Shown: one piece after another, positions 13,505-24,623 of the stretch
Numbering within the stretch: the stretch's first letter is position 1
Layout of the letters: each line of letters opens with the position of its first letter
Source: Bigelowiella natans CCMP2755
Taxonomy: Eukaryota > Cercozoa > Chlorarachniophyceae
Assembly: GCA_000320545.1 (NCBI GenBank)
Contig: ADNK01000255.1
Coordinates: 62,501-119,479 of the forward strand
Length of the DNA stretch: 56,979 bases
Reading direction: 5' to 3'
The notes under the pieces: generated by a model
Databases searched by the model: none
What the model was told of the DNA's origin: nothing
What the model saw: the letters and a program-made list of their open reading frames with translations, nothing else
Translations under genes and position numbers: made by a program

Positions 13505-13569
13505 AGCTACATGAGCATAATGACACTGACAAATGAAAAGATTAAATCACTTCATTACATCCGTCGCAT
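13505..13569 (+). repeat. Dispersed intergenic element, copy 2
   Basis: Begins AGCTACATGAGCATAATGAC, carries AAAGATTAAATCA in the middle and ends TTCATTACATCCGTCG. It aligns along its full length with the copy at 35754-35815 read on the other strand. It lies 414 bp past the RGS gene stop. Confidence 0.7.
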
Positions 13570-14628
13570 ACGTCACGGATGAACAAAGCATGCGTACTGT
13601 GGAAGCACATGTATAAGCTCCACCACAGACAATCAAAAGTATTTAGTATCATGATGAAATATGTATATTTCAAACTGATTCCGTTTGCACGTCTCAAGGC
13701 AGCATGTTGTCGCTACATGCAGAGCCTTTACTTTTAAACAATACGGCACAGCTACAATCATTGTAGAAAGTAGTGCATGCCTCTCTGAATACTACGTTCT
13801 GAGTCTAGCTTTGCGTGATGCACTCGATCACAAAGATGATGAAATAGTTTATATGCCATTATCACCGTATCCGTGTAGAAAGCGTGGCCGCTACCGGAGG
13901 GAATTTCACGATTATTACTATCGCACCCATACCGGTTATTACTAATGCCGATCGGTTTCGCTTAGAACACATCATATACAGGCATTTTTTGAATTTAAAA
14001 TTATATCTAATTCTATTCTGCGGGGACTGAATTGCCCTCAAGACTGTCGTCGAAGTGTTTCATCCGGGTTTACCATTATATGACAAATATGATTATGACA
14101 ACAATAATCGCTATTCCAATGCTTCCACCACAGACAGGGACAACGTATTCTATGCGGTTTAGAGGAGAAAATGGGTGGTTATCATGTAGCAGGATTGAAT
14201 TAGAAAAGGATTATATTTTACTTGCATATCAAATAAACTCGTCCCAACAGTATTCGCGATCCTCTTTCGTAAAGCCACAGCAAATGTCGCCTAAAATTCG
14301 TTTGACGAATTTAACGCTCTTTCTACAAAAGCTTGCAGTTTGATCCCTCACAACACTTTTCACATACCCTCTTCCTTCTCTCCCGGGCCATTGCTGGCTT
14401 CAGTTGCAACATCGATGAGATGCTCGTCCCCGTTGAAGGTCTAGAGAGATCAGAGGACAATGAAAGCAGACGAAATATAAACCAAAACAAAAAATAACAG
14501 AGATGGAGACATCGCTGTGGCTCATAGCACCGAAGGCAGGAAAAGTACCTGGCGAGGCCGTATAGAGCCCATAAGGAGGAGTCGTCGTCGTCTTCCTCGA
14601 TTGACTGTGCAGCTGGGGAGCACACTTT

Positions 14629-14777
14629 TTTGGAGATACGTTTTGCATGGGTTTTACCTACCTGCGACAACATCCATGTCATGTCGCATGATGAAGACGC
14701 TTATTTGGAGAGATGTTTTGTGCTGGTTTTACCGACCTGCGACAGCATCCAAGTCATGTCGCATGGTGGAGACCCTG
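14629..14777. repeat. Tandem duplication of a unit of about 74 bp, each with a TGCGACA hairpin
   Basis: Two units share TTTGGAGA, TTTTACC and an inverted repeat TGCGACA/TGTCGCA (14663-14688 and 14738-14763). The units differ at scattered positions, so the duplication is not recent. Confidence 0.7.
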
Positions 14778-15349
14778 TTTCCTCCAAACTCAACAATGCC
14801 GTACCTGGAAGTCGCTAGTTTTTGCTGGCGTTCAATTTGCCGCTACAATTGCTAATGCAGTTCTTCATCACGTTTGTTTGTTTGTTTGACCGCTATCAAT
14901 AGAAAATACTTCATTCGTTCAAGGCAAATGATGACCGATGCGTGTTCAAATTTGCAGTCACGCATGACTGATCGTCGACCGCTGTGATCATCGTGCATGC
15001 CGGCATGCGCTGTGTGCGTGCGTGCATGCATGACTAGATGATGGAAGCTTCTCATTGCTGTTGGACCCTTGCATGACATGCATGCTACTGCACATCAATC
15101 ACAGGGCGCGGTACGATGAGTAGGTGCATGACACACATCATGTAACCTCACTCAAGCGACATTTCGCAAAGCAGCTACCTAGGCTATCCTGTCTTACAAA
15201 CAGCTAGCTAGGTCACCCTGTCGCATGGCTGTCACAATCGCTATGTGTCCAAACTGGCAACGTCTCTATTCCCAAGGAAAATAGAGAATTTATTTGCTAC
15301 CTCATGTACATTGAATGCAAACGCACTGTATAAGGGGACATCATATCTC

Positions 15350-17720
15350 TTAGCTACCAATCGCTTGGAGTTTTTCTAAGTCTTTGACTGTGCGATCGAT
15401 GGCATCATCCGCATCATCGTCTTCGTCCGGAAAATCATCGTCCCCATACACCTTTTGATACGAGCATACGAAGTAGACGTGCAAGGCAAAAACAAAGTCT
15501 CATCAAAACACTTTAGAATCATTTTCAGCAACTTTATCTGAATTACGATGTCACTAGATTCGTCATCTCGTTCTGGGAAAACTCCTTGCGACTAAGCAAC
15601 AAAACAAATTAGCGAAACCAAGGCCTTAGCTTCCATACAATAATTCATGTTTATTTGCATTCTGGCCTGCAATCTATTTCCGCAAGTTACAATTGACGAC
15701 ACGCACATATAAATACCTTCAGATACGCTATAGCGTGAGGAATTGCATTGTCCTTCACCTGACGGAGGGTAAGCCAACATCAGAAGAGCGATCGATAATG
15801 AAAGCAACGGTAGGAACGAGGGACTTAGTACACATGCACATGCACATGCACATACACAGATAGAGAGAAAAGGGTGCGGGGAAGAAGAAAGAACCGCTAA
15901 CCTTGAGTGGGTACGCGTTAATGGACGCATTGAGCGGAACCTGTCGATAATATATGTCAGAAGATTAAGAGCAATTTTTCAGCTACTCATTTATCCACCC
16001 ACGGATGTAACACAATTTACGAACATGTTATTAAGAATGTGTGTGTGTGTGTGTGTGTGTGCGTGCGTGCGTGTGCATGTGTATGATAATCTAAGTTGAT
16101 ACGACTAGCAGCTTTAATAGATAGCAAGAGCAGTCAGTATTCATCCCTACAACAACAACAACCTCTCCCATCGCCACTGTCTCGTTCGAACCCTTCACGA
16201 CTATAGAGTCTAGTCCCGTCTTAAAGTTCAGAAAATCACCAACACACCGACTCAGAGGGAGATATTCAAGACTTTACGTTGCAGTCCGCTTACAACTACC
16301 CACGACTACAATATACTTCAACACTTTCTCCAGCTACCTACCTGGTCGCAGACGTATTGCATCCACTTTTCCGCGGAGACCTTGTCCGTCTTTTCCGCAG
16401 GCACGTGCGCCAATATGGCGAGCCTCTCGAGACCTATGATGCAGAGGATTTGAGAGGACCTTAGAGGAGAAGAAACAGCAGCTCGGAGGTGCTAATGGAT
16501 GTGTGCATGAAGGAAATAGATAGATAGCCAGTTGAGGTTCATATGTGAAAAACAAGTAAGGAGTACCTGCTGAGAAGAGCATTTTACCAACACTTCCTGC
16601 CCCACCGACGCTCTCGAGCATGGCAGGATTTACATCTGATTTAAACCCGAAAATTAGAGGGAAGAGGTTACCAATATTCGGCAAAATAAGAGAACAAATC
16701 ATATGCATATGTATATAATTTATATTATATCAATTGATGCGCGCCGTGTGGTGACTTCGATATTGCTATTGCCTTTGTTCATGGACTTCAAAGACTCGAG
16801 CATCAAGTCGAACTCTCCCTGTAGGAATTGTTAACACCGATAAAAAAAAAACTAATCAGAAGAATAAGTCCAGAGAGACCAATTGCCCCTAGAAATGACG
16901 CTGTGTCCCTAACAATGTCTCTAAACAAGGATATGTCGGATTATGGAAACAAAATCGAGGAAACGTTTATTCAGATCTTACGTTGCACTGGTCGAGTGAA
17001 GTACAGAAAAATTCCATACCTATAAATAACATGTTAATTTCCGTGAAAGCGACGATCCGATGAGCAAAATCGAAATATGTATCAAGAATTTTGACCGCCC
17101 ATCTCCGCCATTCCGATGAGGTCTTGACCCTTCTTGCCCCCTTCTTTTCGGACAGCCTTGAGAAGCTTTTCTCTTTCCCTGATTTCCCAACGATTCGCAA
17201 TTTTGTGGGTACGAGAAAATATGATGGTGAAGTGAAGCAGTATCTCAACTATGGCCGTACTTACTTGCTCTGCTTCTTTATATCTGCGCTCTCTTTGCCT
17301 GGTACTTCATTACCGTTCGGTTGACCTCCATTACCACCTCGCAGCCTAATTTTTGTCACATAGGAAAGGTCGGGGTTACGCGCATCCAATGAGAAACATA
17401 TGTAGCGTTGTTCTTCCCCTATCTTATCCCCTTCCCTTCCATTTCGCTTGCTGTCAGAACCTTGCAAGAAAGCGATATTGACTTGCGCCGGGGGTTCGTT
17501 CCAGACCGTGCCGTCGGCATCGGGGTCCTGAAAATGTTGCAGGAAGAATTGCCGTTAGCACAGCACGGGTGCGTACAGCCATCTCTTCACCTCTCTCAGC
17601 GTAGTAGGCAGGCTCTTTCGATAGGTAACGGCTGTGAAAACTGGCTGATTTGGTAGCCGGCACCACTAGGGCCAGAGTAGCAAGAAGAGCGACGCCACGA
17701 CGCGCTCGTGGATCCTGCAT
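15350..17720 (-). CDS. Unrecognised multi-exon protein with a signal-peptide-like N-terminus, possibly plastid-targeted
   Basis: The first exon starts at 17720 with MQDPRARRG then ALLATLALVVPATKSASF, a basic n-region plus a hydrophobic core. The next exon (about 17460-17525) reads a basic leader, CRRHGLERTPGASQYRFLAR, and is followed by a Gly/Asn linker and a Lys-rich segment (KEREKLLKAVRKEGG). Later exons encode GEFDLMLESLKSMNKGN, NPAMLESVGGAGSVGKMLF, LAILAHVPAEKTDKVSAEKW, TGLDSIVVKGSNETVAMGE, VPLNASINAYPLK, DNAIPHAIAYLK and an acidic C-terminus (DEDDDADDAIDRTVKDLEKL). I do not recognise the family. Two joins in the middle (about 16800-17100) do not close in phase in my reading, so that part of the exon map is unsafe. 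It is divergent from plastid-type uS15, which fits a plastid role but does not prove it. Confidence 0.5.
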
Positions 17721-18124
17721 GTCGGTCTCTTCTGTGCAGCGGGATTGTTCGATTCTCTTCGGAAAGAAACATATCCAGCTAAAGCCGGAGAAAGTTGCGC
17801 AATTCCTCCTCCTTTCATCATTTACGACATGATATATCATTTGTCGCATATTCATTTATCATGGCGATGAAGTAATCGCCGCCTGCACAGTCCCGGCTCT
17901 CATGCGAAAAATATAGGCGACTTCCCAATTAGTCTGACTCAGACTCAAAAGCCCCTTTCCCGAAGAATTAGAGTGCACACAGTTGTGAAAAAGATCGGAG
18001 ACTTTCGGGATTCTCACGAAAGTATTCAAAATAATTTTTTTAGTAGTGTCGTCTGTGATATTTGTCCTGTAATTATATTTCCTTTATGTTCTAAATATGT
18101 GTGGTAGATCTTAGAAACGAAACA
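17721..18124. promoter_or_regulatory. Divergent 404-bp spacer, probable bidirectional promoter of two signal-peptide-bearing genes
   Basis: Both flanking start codons open hydrophobic leader peptides, and no other gene fits in the gap. A TGTCGCA word lies near 17842. No TATA box position can be assigned with confidence. Confidence 0.45.
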
Positions 18125-18604
18125 ATGGCTCCGAGTCGCCTTCGGACACCCCCCTTCCTTCCGCTCATCCTGATCCTTGTAATGGTCGCCCCAGGAACCA
18201 GATCGCACACATCATCTTCGGGTCATTAGGATTTATTCTAATTAGACGGAAAATGCAGCCCAGTAAATGGGAATTTAATTCTAAATTCGATGAAAAATAA
18301 ACACTGTAGGTACGCTCCGAAATGCGGTTCCAAGGCACCGGTTGGCATGTGCTGGGCAGATTAGACTTTCACGAAATAGGCTCACACAAAGAGCACAAGA
18401 TATTCCACGGACTCCGCTTGCCAATCATCCAGTTAGTCAACAAACCTTCACGAATTCGGCACATGTGAATTGTCTGAAATAGTTTCTACCATGATGAGAT
18501 GAATGAAGGAATGCATGGGGGCATCACTAAGGGAATATTAACCAGAGACGTAGGGTTTGATGGTGAAAATTTTCGATTATGACAATATTTGGTTTTGGTT
18601 TTGG

Positions 18605-18645
<41 letters not shown>

Positions 18646-19887
18646 TGTGTGCCCCTGCTTGTGTTTAGGAAAAGATGTCGAGTGGAAATAATGAGGCTAT
18701 GACAGCCAGCCAGGAACAACTGAAGATTCACTCGAACGTGGAGGTGGAACGAGAAATGCAACCGCAAATGCAAGCATCAAGAGATCCTCTACGAAATCAT
18801 CCGGTTGGGTGCACCACTCGCTTTTTTAAGAAGTGAAATTATTCCTAACCATCTGTCTGTGTGTCTGTAGGAGAGAACAGCTCCTAGAAAGGATATGGAT
18901 CTTCTGTTTGAGGTGTTGATTTTGTTGTTTATACTCGATACAGATCCTTATATATGTGTTTGAACATACACCTCACACAGAGTCAATCGGAAGTCCAAGA
19001 GCTCCTGGAGCGACGGCAGCAAGTGAAGCAGCTTGAGCAGGAGCTGAGACAGAACGTCAAGGACTTAAGGGTATTGAGAAAGAGAGGATGATGCTGACAT
19101 ATAGATGATGTGCGAATATAAATAATATGCGAGTAAGATTTCAAAAAATAATCGGTATTTGGCATTACTTGAAAATAATGAAAATTTAAACTATGATTAT
19201 GTTGGTTGATAACGCCTTCGTAATGCAATGCCGGGGTTCCTTCCGAATATTAACAATCAATTTATTACACCAGAGACATGATTACGGGGTAAAACTGAAA
19301 GAATATATGCGTCATGCAACCGACACGGGAAGCCCTGAATTCCAGATCGCCCGCATGACGCAGCGTATACGGCAGCTTGTGGGGCACATGGAGAGAAACC
19401 GGAAAGATTTGCATTCCAGGTTAGAATATGGATGGTGATGAGTAGGGATGTTCGCAGTAAACAGTAATTAAGAGTCACACCCCCTCTTTCTTTTCTGCCA
19501 CTCCATCACACATTTAATTTTAACAGACGAGGGTTAGAGATGATTGTCCAGGACAGGAGAAGGATGCTCAAGTATCTCCGTACAACCAACTTGGAGTCGT
19601 ACAAGCAATTATGTGAGGCTCTTGGCATTCGAGACCGTGTCCCGCCCACACCAACATATCCAGGTAATAATAGCATACACAGCGCTATTACGGAACGAAG
19701 GAGCTGTGGCTCTGAAATGACCAGAACGTAAAATATGTGTCTCATCCCCCCCCCCCCCCCCCCCTCTCTCTCTCCCTCTCTCTCCCTCTCTCCCCGTCTT
19801 GCAGCGGTAGGTCGGCGATACGGAATTAATTCTGGAAGGCAGGAGAAGTTGAAGAATTCCAATAGACCGATTGGAATGCCTTTTTGA
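18125..19887 (+). CDS. rps15: Ribosomal protein uS15, organellar type with bipartite plastid-targeting leader
   Basis: Eight exons (18125-18221, 18310-18464, 18669-18803, 18871-18912, 18981-19070, 19274-19419, 19527-19663, 19805-19887) close in phase to 294 codons. Residues 1-27 form a signal peptide (core PFLPLILILVMVAPG, then TRS). About 50 basic residues rich in Arg, Ser, Thr and Asn follow, as in transit peptides of complex plastids. A linker and coiled-coil segment (ELLERRQQVKQLEQELRQ) precede the S15 domain, with DTGSPEFQIARMTQRIRQL, HMERNRKDLHSRRGL and DRRRMLKYLRTTNLESYKQL, the core helices that bind 16S-type rRNA. Bacterial S15 is about 89 residues, so two thirds of this protein is leader and extension. 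A mitochondrial destination is possible but the signal peptide argues for the plastid. Confidence 0.85.
18606..18641 (+). repeat. (GT)n microsatellite in a uS15 intron
   Basis: About 18 GT units between exons 2 and 3; typical of introns in this window. Confidence 0.9.
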
Positions 19888-20474
19888 GGATTTAGAGAGC
19901 GGTGGCTAGACTGCCATACATATGCGAACTTAAAAAAACAACATCCAGTCATATCAAGTCTTCGGCGGCTACTGTTACTTAGATCTCGACCGTCGGCAAT
20001 ATATATTTTTCCACATTAAAAGTAGTACATAGTGGTACAATCCAGTCTTCTGTAAAAATGAATCATTTTATTCAATTATAAAAGCAAATATGAGCAGGAA
20101 ATAACATAAATCATGGACAGCTTGATAGTTGTGCATACGTCTACACTAAACTACATTGTTACTACATCGATGAAGAACCCAGTAAGGAGCTGTCTTCTTA
20201 GAATGTAAGTTTTGAAGCATTTAATTTAAATCAAAGATTATGTAATTCGTACAGCTGAAACATATATGCTCTGATTCCTCATATGTCAATGTTAAACATC
20301 ATACTCACATGTGTGTACATGTGATGCATGCAGCTACGCGGATTAAAACATGATCCTAATGGCTATGCATGTGCGATGAACTGTAGAATATTGCGCGGAC
20401 ACGTACGTGTGGTAAAATTGTCAACATCACATGCGCAGTTGTTCTAGCTACGATGCGCATCTGGGCCATGTACA

Positions 20475-20548
20475 GTGTAAGACGGATGTAATAATGAATT
20501 ATAGAATCAATTAAATTTGTTCAATGTGGTAGTCATCCTCATGTAGCT
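20475..20548 (-). repeat. Dispersed intergenic element, copy 3
   Basis: Read on the minus strand it begins AGCTACATGAGGATGAC, has AAATTTAATTGATT in the middle and ends TTACATCCGTCTTACAC. Longest clear copy (74 bp), 588 bp past the uS15 stop. Confidence 0.7.
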
Positions 20549-21703
20549 AGCTAGCTAGCTGTGCAATGCAGCGGCTACAGCGTGTGCACGCTATCTGCAA
20601 TGCTGTCGCTTGTACTTGTGCTAGCAGTTCACAGGTGTTGCTAGGCTTGCACGTGTAGACATTTTTGTGCGAATATTGATCATGGATCAATGCATGCATC
20701 TACATTGCATTCGGCGTATAGCGTGCACACGTACTGTTGTGCATCATCTAATGACCAAATTTGTGCATTTGGCGTTCTACTAGTGTAGCTAGCTAGCATA
20801 CTAGCTAGATAGCTAGATCGAGTGTGTTGAGTCCGTGCATTTGTATATTTGTTTGCGTGCATGAAGGCAATGCAATGCGATGAAAGTACACAATCCATGT
20901 GCAAGCAGAAATGGCTCTGATGTATTGACTACGCTAGCACAGAGTGCAACGTGCACTGCAGAGCCAACGTGTGTGACACAGTGACACAGCTACTGTGCTT
21001 AGCTAGTTATAGTTAGTGCGCCAAGTTGCATTGCGACAGGACCGCTGTGTACAGTGCGGGCTAGCAGGGCATCGCTGTGTAGATCTGTCCGCAACAATGT
21101 CGTCCGCATGAGATTGTGTGCACTGATGGACTGTGTCCATGTGCATCAGGATACATGCACAAGCAGCAAAATGTCATTTGCCAATTTTTTTTGGTTCAGG
21201 TGGTGCATTCTGGAATTGACCACTGCATGTGGGCGAGAACATGAACCAAAATGCAATGCACTAAACAGGGTTCATTTGATCGTCAACTTTGCGCTGCATT
21301 CTTGCGTCATCACGGTGGACACACATGATGTGCATGCCTACAGACTTGTGTGCCTAGTGCCTGCGTGTGCGCCAATGCGATTGTCGATGTCCGTGCGAGA
21401 TGCGATGCGATCGACACGCCCACGCACACAGACGCATGTCCACATCGACGCTAGTGAGGATCTGTTCAAGATCAGAGATGTGCCCAGTAGAAGATTGCCT
21501 CATTGGGGATTCAACAGGAACAGGTGAACAATGCCGAGAGCTAGCATAGAGAAGACATTAGATCCCATGAAAGTCGAAGGGGTTCAATCCCATGAAAAGA
21601 TCCAAAAACACCCTGAAACCCACTAGAGCAGATAACAATAAGCTGCACATGATGAGCACAACGCATTAGTTGTGATACACATTACATGTGTAGCGACGAT
21701 GAC

Positions 21704-21709
21704 AAAAAA
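21704..21709 (-). terminator. Pol III oligo-T terminator of tRNA array 1
   Basis: Six T residues on the minus strand immediately after the 3' end of the last tRNA. No run of four T occurs in the spacers inside the array. Confidence 0.75.
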
Positions 21710-21780
21710 GGGGGCACCGTGGAATCGAACCACGGTCTCTACCGTCCAAAGGTAGGATACTACCACTATACTAGTGCCCC
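21710..21780 (-). tRNA. tRNA-Pro (anticodon TGG)
   Basis: 71-nt cloverleaf: acceptor GGGGCAC/GTGCCCC, anticodon stem CTACC/GGTAG with loop TTTGGAC, T arm GTTCGATTC, discriminator C as in eukaryotic tRNA-Pro. No encoded CCA. Last gene of array 1. Confidence 0.9.
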
Positions 21781-21795
21781 TATCGAGCTATCGAG

Positions 21796-21869
21796 CGCCA
21801 CCGTTCGGATTTGAACCGAAATCTTTGCCCTTACAAGGGGCATGCTCTTGCCAATTAAGCTACAATGGC
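21796..21869 (-). tRNA. tRNA-Thr (anticodon TGT)
   Basis: 74-nt cloverleaf: acceptor GCCATTG/CGGTGGC, anticodon stem TGCCC/GGGCA with loop CTTGTAA, T loop TTCAAAT. The copy in array 2 carries CGT instead. Confidence 0.9.
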
Positions 21870-21874
21870 GTATG

Positions 21875-21948
21875 AAGAAACGATAGGACTCGAACCTATA
21901 ACCTTCGGGATTGTAATCCGATGCTCTGACCAATTGAGCTACATTTCC
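21875..21948 (-). tRNA. tRNA-Cys-like (anticodon ACA)
   Basis: Acceptor GGAAATG with a G-T first pair in this copy, anticodon stem TCGGA/CCCGA with one A-C mismatch, loop TTACAAT giving anticodon ACA. Discriminator T73 is a Cys identity element in eukaryotes. Normal tRNA-Cys has GCA, so this is unusual; it could be a degenerate gene. Confidence 0.7.
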
Positions 21949-21955
21949 GAACAGA

Positions 21956-22026
21956 GGGGGCACCGTGGAATCGAACCACGGTCTCTACCATCCTAAGGTA
22001 GGATACTACCACTATACTAGTGCCCC
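21956..22026 (-). tRNA. tRNA-Pro (anticodon AGG)
   Basis: Nearly identical to the Pro(TGG) gene at 21710, differing only in the anticodon arm (loop TTAGGAT, stem CTACC/GGTAG). Seven nt separate it from the Cys-like gene. Confidence 0.9.
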
Positions 22027-22029
22027 ATC

Positions 22030-22102
22030 TTGCGATGAATGGATTCGAACCATTAACCTTCGGGATATGAGCCCGACGCGCTTCCAATTGCGCCACATCG
22101 CA
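22030..22102 (-). tRNA. tRNA-Met (CAT), initiator-like
   Basis: D arm GCGCAATTGGAAGCGC resembles eukaryotic initiator tRNA, and the anticodon stem has the three G-C pairs (GGG/CCC) of initiators. The first pair is T1-A72 and the T loop is TTCGAAT, not the ATCG form usual in initiators. First gene of array 1, three nt before Pro(AGG). Confidence 0.85.
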
Positions 22103-22709
22103 CTGAATCGTGTTTCTCTTGCAAAGTGTGGAGCTTTCTCCGCACTCCCATCCCTCACTCTGGAAGCGTGAAAGCTTCCTCACGCATGGAGTATGAGTTT
22201 CCCAGAAAGTTCAAGGATCAAACTTAGAATGGACTGAGTTGCGACAACCTTTATCCATGTCGCAATGAATTTAAGGCCTGTGATGCATTCCGATAGATCT
22301 ACGAGTAATATTCACGATTGCAATGGATCGAACGTAGGCCATTCACAGGGTGAAATGACGGAATGATGTTGTCGCAGAGCAAAATTAGAGTAAGAAAAAA
22401 GCAGGAGATTTAAGAGCACACCAAACGCTTCCTGGAAGTTTCATCTGGGGCACAGGGGGGGTTGGGGAACCCTCCTGTTTATTATGTACACTGCAGAGGG
22501 TTGGATCATTTCCGACAGGTAATGACAATGGCAAAGTGATATTGCCTTCTGTGAAGTCAAACAAAAATCCAGCTTGCTACCCACTCTGATTGCTCCGCTC
22601 GTGTGTGTGTTGATGTTAATGTAGTGTGAAGCTGTTCGTCGTAGGCGTGATCAGCGGAATATGCTTTCTGGAATTACACCAATATCCTTTGTATATGGTC
22701 GAAACTTAG
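22103..22709. other. 5' flank of tRNA array 1 and spacer
   Basis: The first 170 bp are shared with the flank of array 2 (same hairpin and the words GTATGAGTTTCCCAGAAAGTT and ATCAAA). The rest shows no gene. A TGCGACA/TGTCGCA hairpin lies at 22240-22264. Confidence 0.65.
22126..22145. promoter_or_regulatory. Conserved hairpin in the 5' leader of tRNA array 1
   Basis: Eight-base-pair stem GTGTGGAG/CTCCGCAC around CTTT, about 24 bp upstream of the tRNA-Met gene. It is identical at 41429-41448 before array 2. Role unknown. Confidence 0.5.
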
Positions 22710-24577
22710 ATGATGAATTTTGATTTTCATTTGAGTTCCAAGAGTCTATTATGCTGTACTGCCTCTGCTCTCCTCTTCGCTTTCTCCTCACCCACTTCTA
22801 TGGTCTTCGGAATTGTCGTTCAACGTGAGTGATGCTATATCGCTTTGTATATAGAAAGGAAAGCGCACTCTTCATTGGCTCAATTTCTTCTGCGGATGCA
22901 CACTAATTGCGATGCTCATAAATATCCACGGGTTGTGATAGAAGGCTAACACAACTGTAACTAGGATGTAGCTGTAACTAGGATGTAGCAGTTGCAGTGC
23001 TTTTCATACCGATATCATTGCAGAAAACATACGTTTTGAATTAATTCAGACTACTGGGTATGGGCTGGCAATCGTTTCTCGTATTTTCAGATCTCGCAGT
23101 CATTTTGTTGTCGCTTGAAGGGCTCTATATCACGTAGAGATACCACACACACACACACACACGGACAGAAAACAAGCTATGTTAAAGACATAGACATCTG
23201 CTCATAAAAACCATTAAAAAAATTTGTGGTGTATATGTGTCGATAATTGTTTTTGTGTATGTGGTTAATAGTGTGCGTGTACCCTTCCCGGATGTGTAAT
23301 CTTTCTTTCGTTGTTCCCCCCCCCTCTTCGCTTACCTACAGATATCTCATCCTGACAACGCTACTCGTATCTAGCGTTCTTCTTCGACTACGCGGAAGCA
23401 GGGATATACTCCCAAATGAGAAATCTATTAATATAATGTAGGACGTTATTATGCTATTTCCCTTGTCAAAAGAACCTCTCATAAGTAGTATAGGAGTGGA
23501 GAAAGGAACGAATGATTCATGAACTTATTATTCTAACCAGGTACATATCCGCTACAGCCATCTTCTTAGTCTGCCATGTTCTCAGCGTCACTATGACCCT
23601 CGTCAAGGACGACTATCGTTGGTCTTCGATTCGTCATATTGCAACAGTCGTGCTGCTCATCTTCACAGCAATGACGAATTCACTTCTCGTGCTCCAAATC
23701 AAGAAAATACTCTCAGGGAGAAGTGTGGCGATGGAAGGTCAGCAAGGAGGGGGTTGTAGAATGACGAGAAAGTATATATTATCAGGCACCTCATACAAAT
23801 GTTGCTGCTGCTGCTGCTCCTGCTGTGTAGTTATAAATTGAGATGTTTTGAAGATGAAAGGGAAGAGAGTGTTTTATGCCGGAATGTTTCTCATATACCA
23901 TCCTTTACATTCTGTTCTAGAAGTATGAGCACACCTCCCTCCTATCTGTGCTGCTGCTATCAGGAAAGGCATCAGACTCGGACGATGAGAGTGAAGACAC
24001 AATGGTGGTTGACACCGAGAAGGCCATTCAGAAACGTCTTAACATTCTGCTCTGCATCTATATTCCTGTAAGGCTCGAGCACAAAAAACGCAAGTGATGC
24101 GAAATGATGGTGTTGGCGAGGTTCATAAGCATGGAAATATCTGTTGGACACACACAAACAGAAATCTGTATACAGAGTATATAGAGTTTCTCTTTGTTTC
24201 TTACATCTACGAAACACGGAACTGATTTGTGCTGCACGCAAACATATAAGTTACGTTGTCATCCCCACAGATTTCCCTCCTCGGCACCATGTCTGGTGTC
24301 ATTCTGCTCTACGATGCGGTAAATCAAAGCACCGATGACCTTCATTATCGAAATTAGTTGAAGCCTTTTAGGACTCTTTCCATCATCCTTGCAGCTTGTT
24401 GGAAAACTTTCAATCCCAGAGAGGATGCCTTCACACCATTGCTGCCCTTGATGATGTATAATAGGTTGCTGAGGATGAAAGATACAGCAGCGTCATTGTT
24501 AGTGCAAACGCCCAATATTCCCCTCTCTACGACTTCGTAGGGTGAGATGTTGGAGATACAAAAAAGGATATTAAATA

Positions 24578-24623
<46 letters not shown>

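Larger units (their letters stand above)
13092..15349. other. Long spacer between convergent genes
   Basis: No gene recognised. Short open frames around 13685-13945, 14032-14343 and 14323-14682 (-) show no family motif or consistent splice pattern. The spacer holds dispersed-element copy 2 (13505-13569), a two-unit tandem repeat with hairpins (about 14629-14777) and degenerate AGCTAGCTAGG-type repeats near 15170-15230. Confidence 0.6.
19888..21709. other. Gene-free spacer rich in AGCT/TGCA words, upstream of tRNA array 1 terminator
   Basis: Contains runs such as CTAGCTAGCTAGCTAG (near 20547-20562 and 20786-20815) and many TGCATG and GTGCAC words. An uninterrupted frame at 21054-21527 has no family motif and a composition explained by these words, so it is not called. 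Dispersed-element copy 3 lies at 20475-20548. Confidence 0.6.

Noticed and set aside
21054-21527. 157-codon open frame before tRNA array 1
   Set aside because: No motif, no splice context, and a His/Cys/Arg-rich composition that follows from the TGCA/GTGC-rich spacer.
21710-22102. tRNA arrays as inserted organelle DNA
   Set aside because: Pro has an A34 isoacceptor and C73, oligo-T Pol III terminators are present, CCA is not encoded and no organellar protein genes lie nearby.
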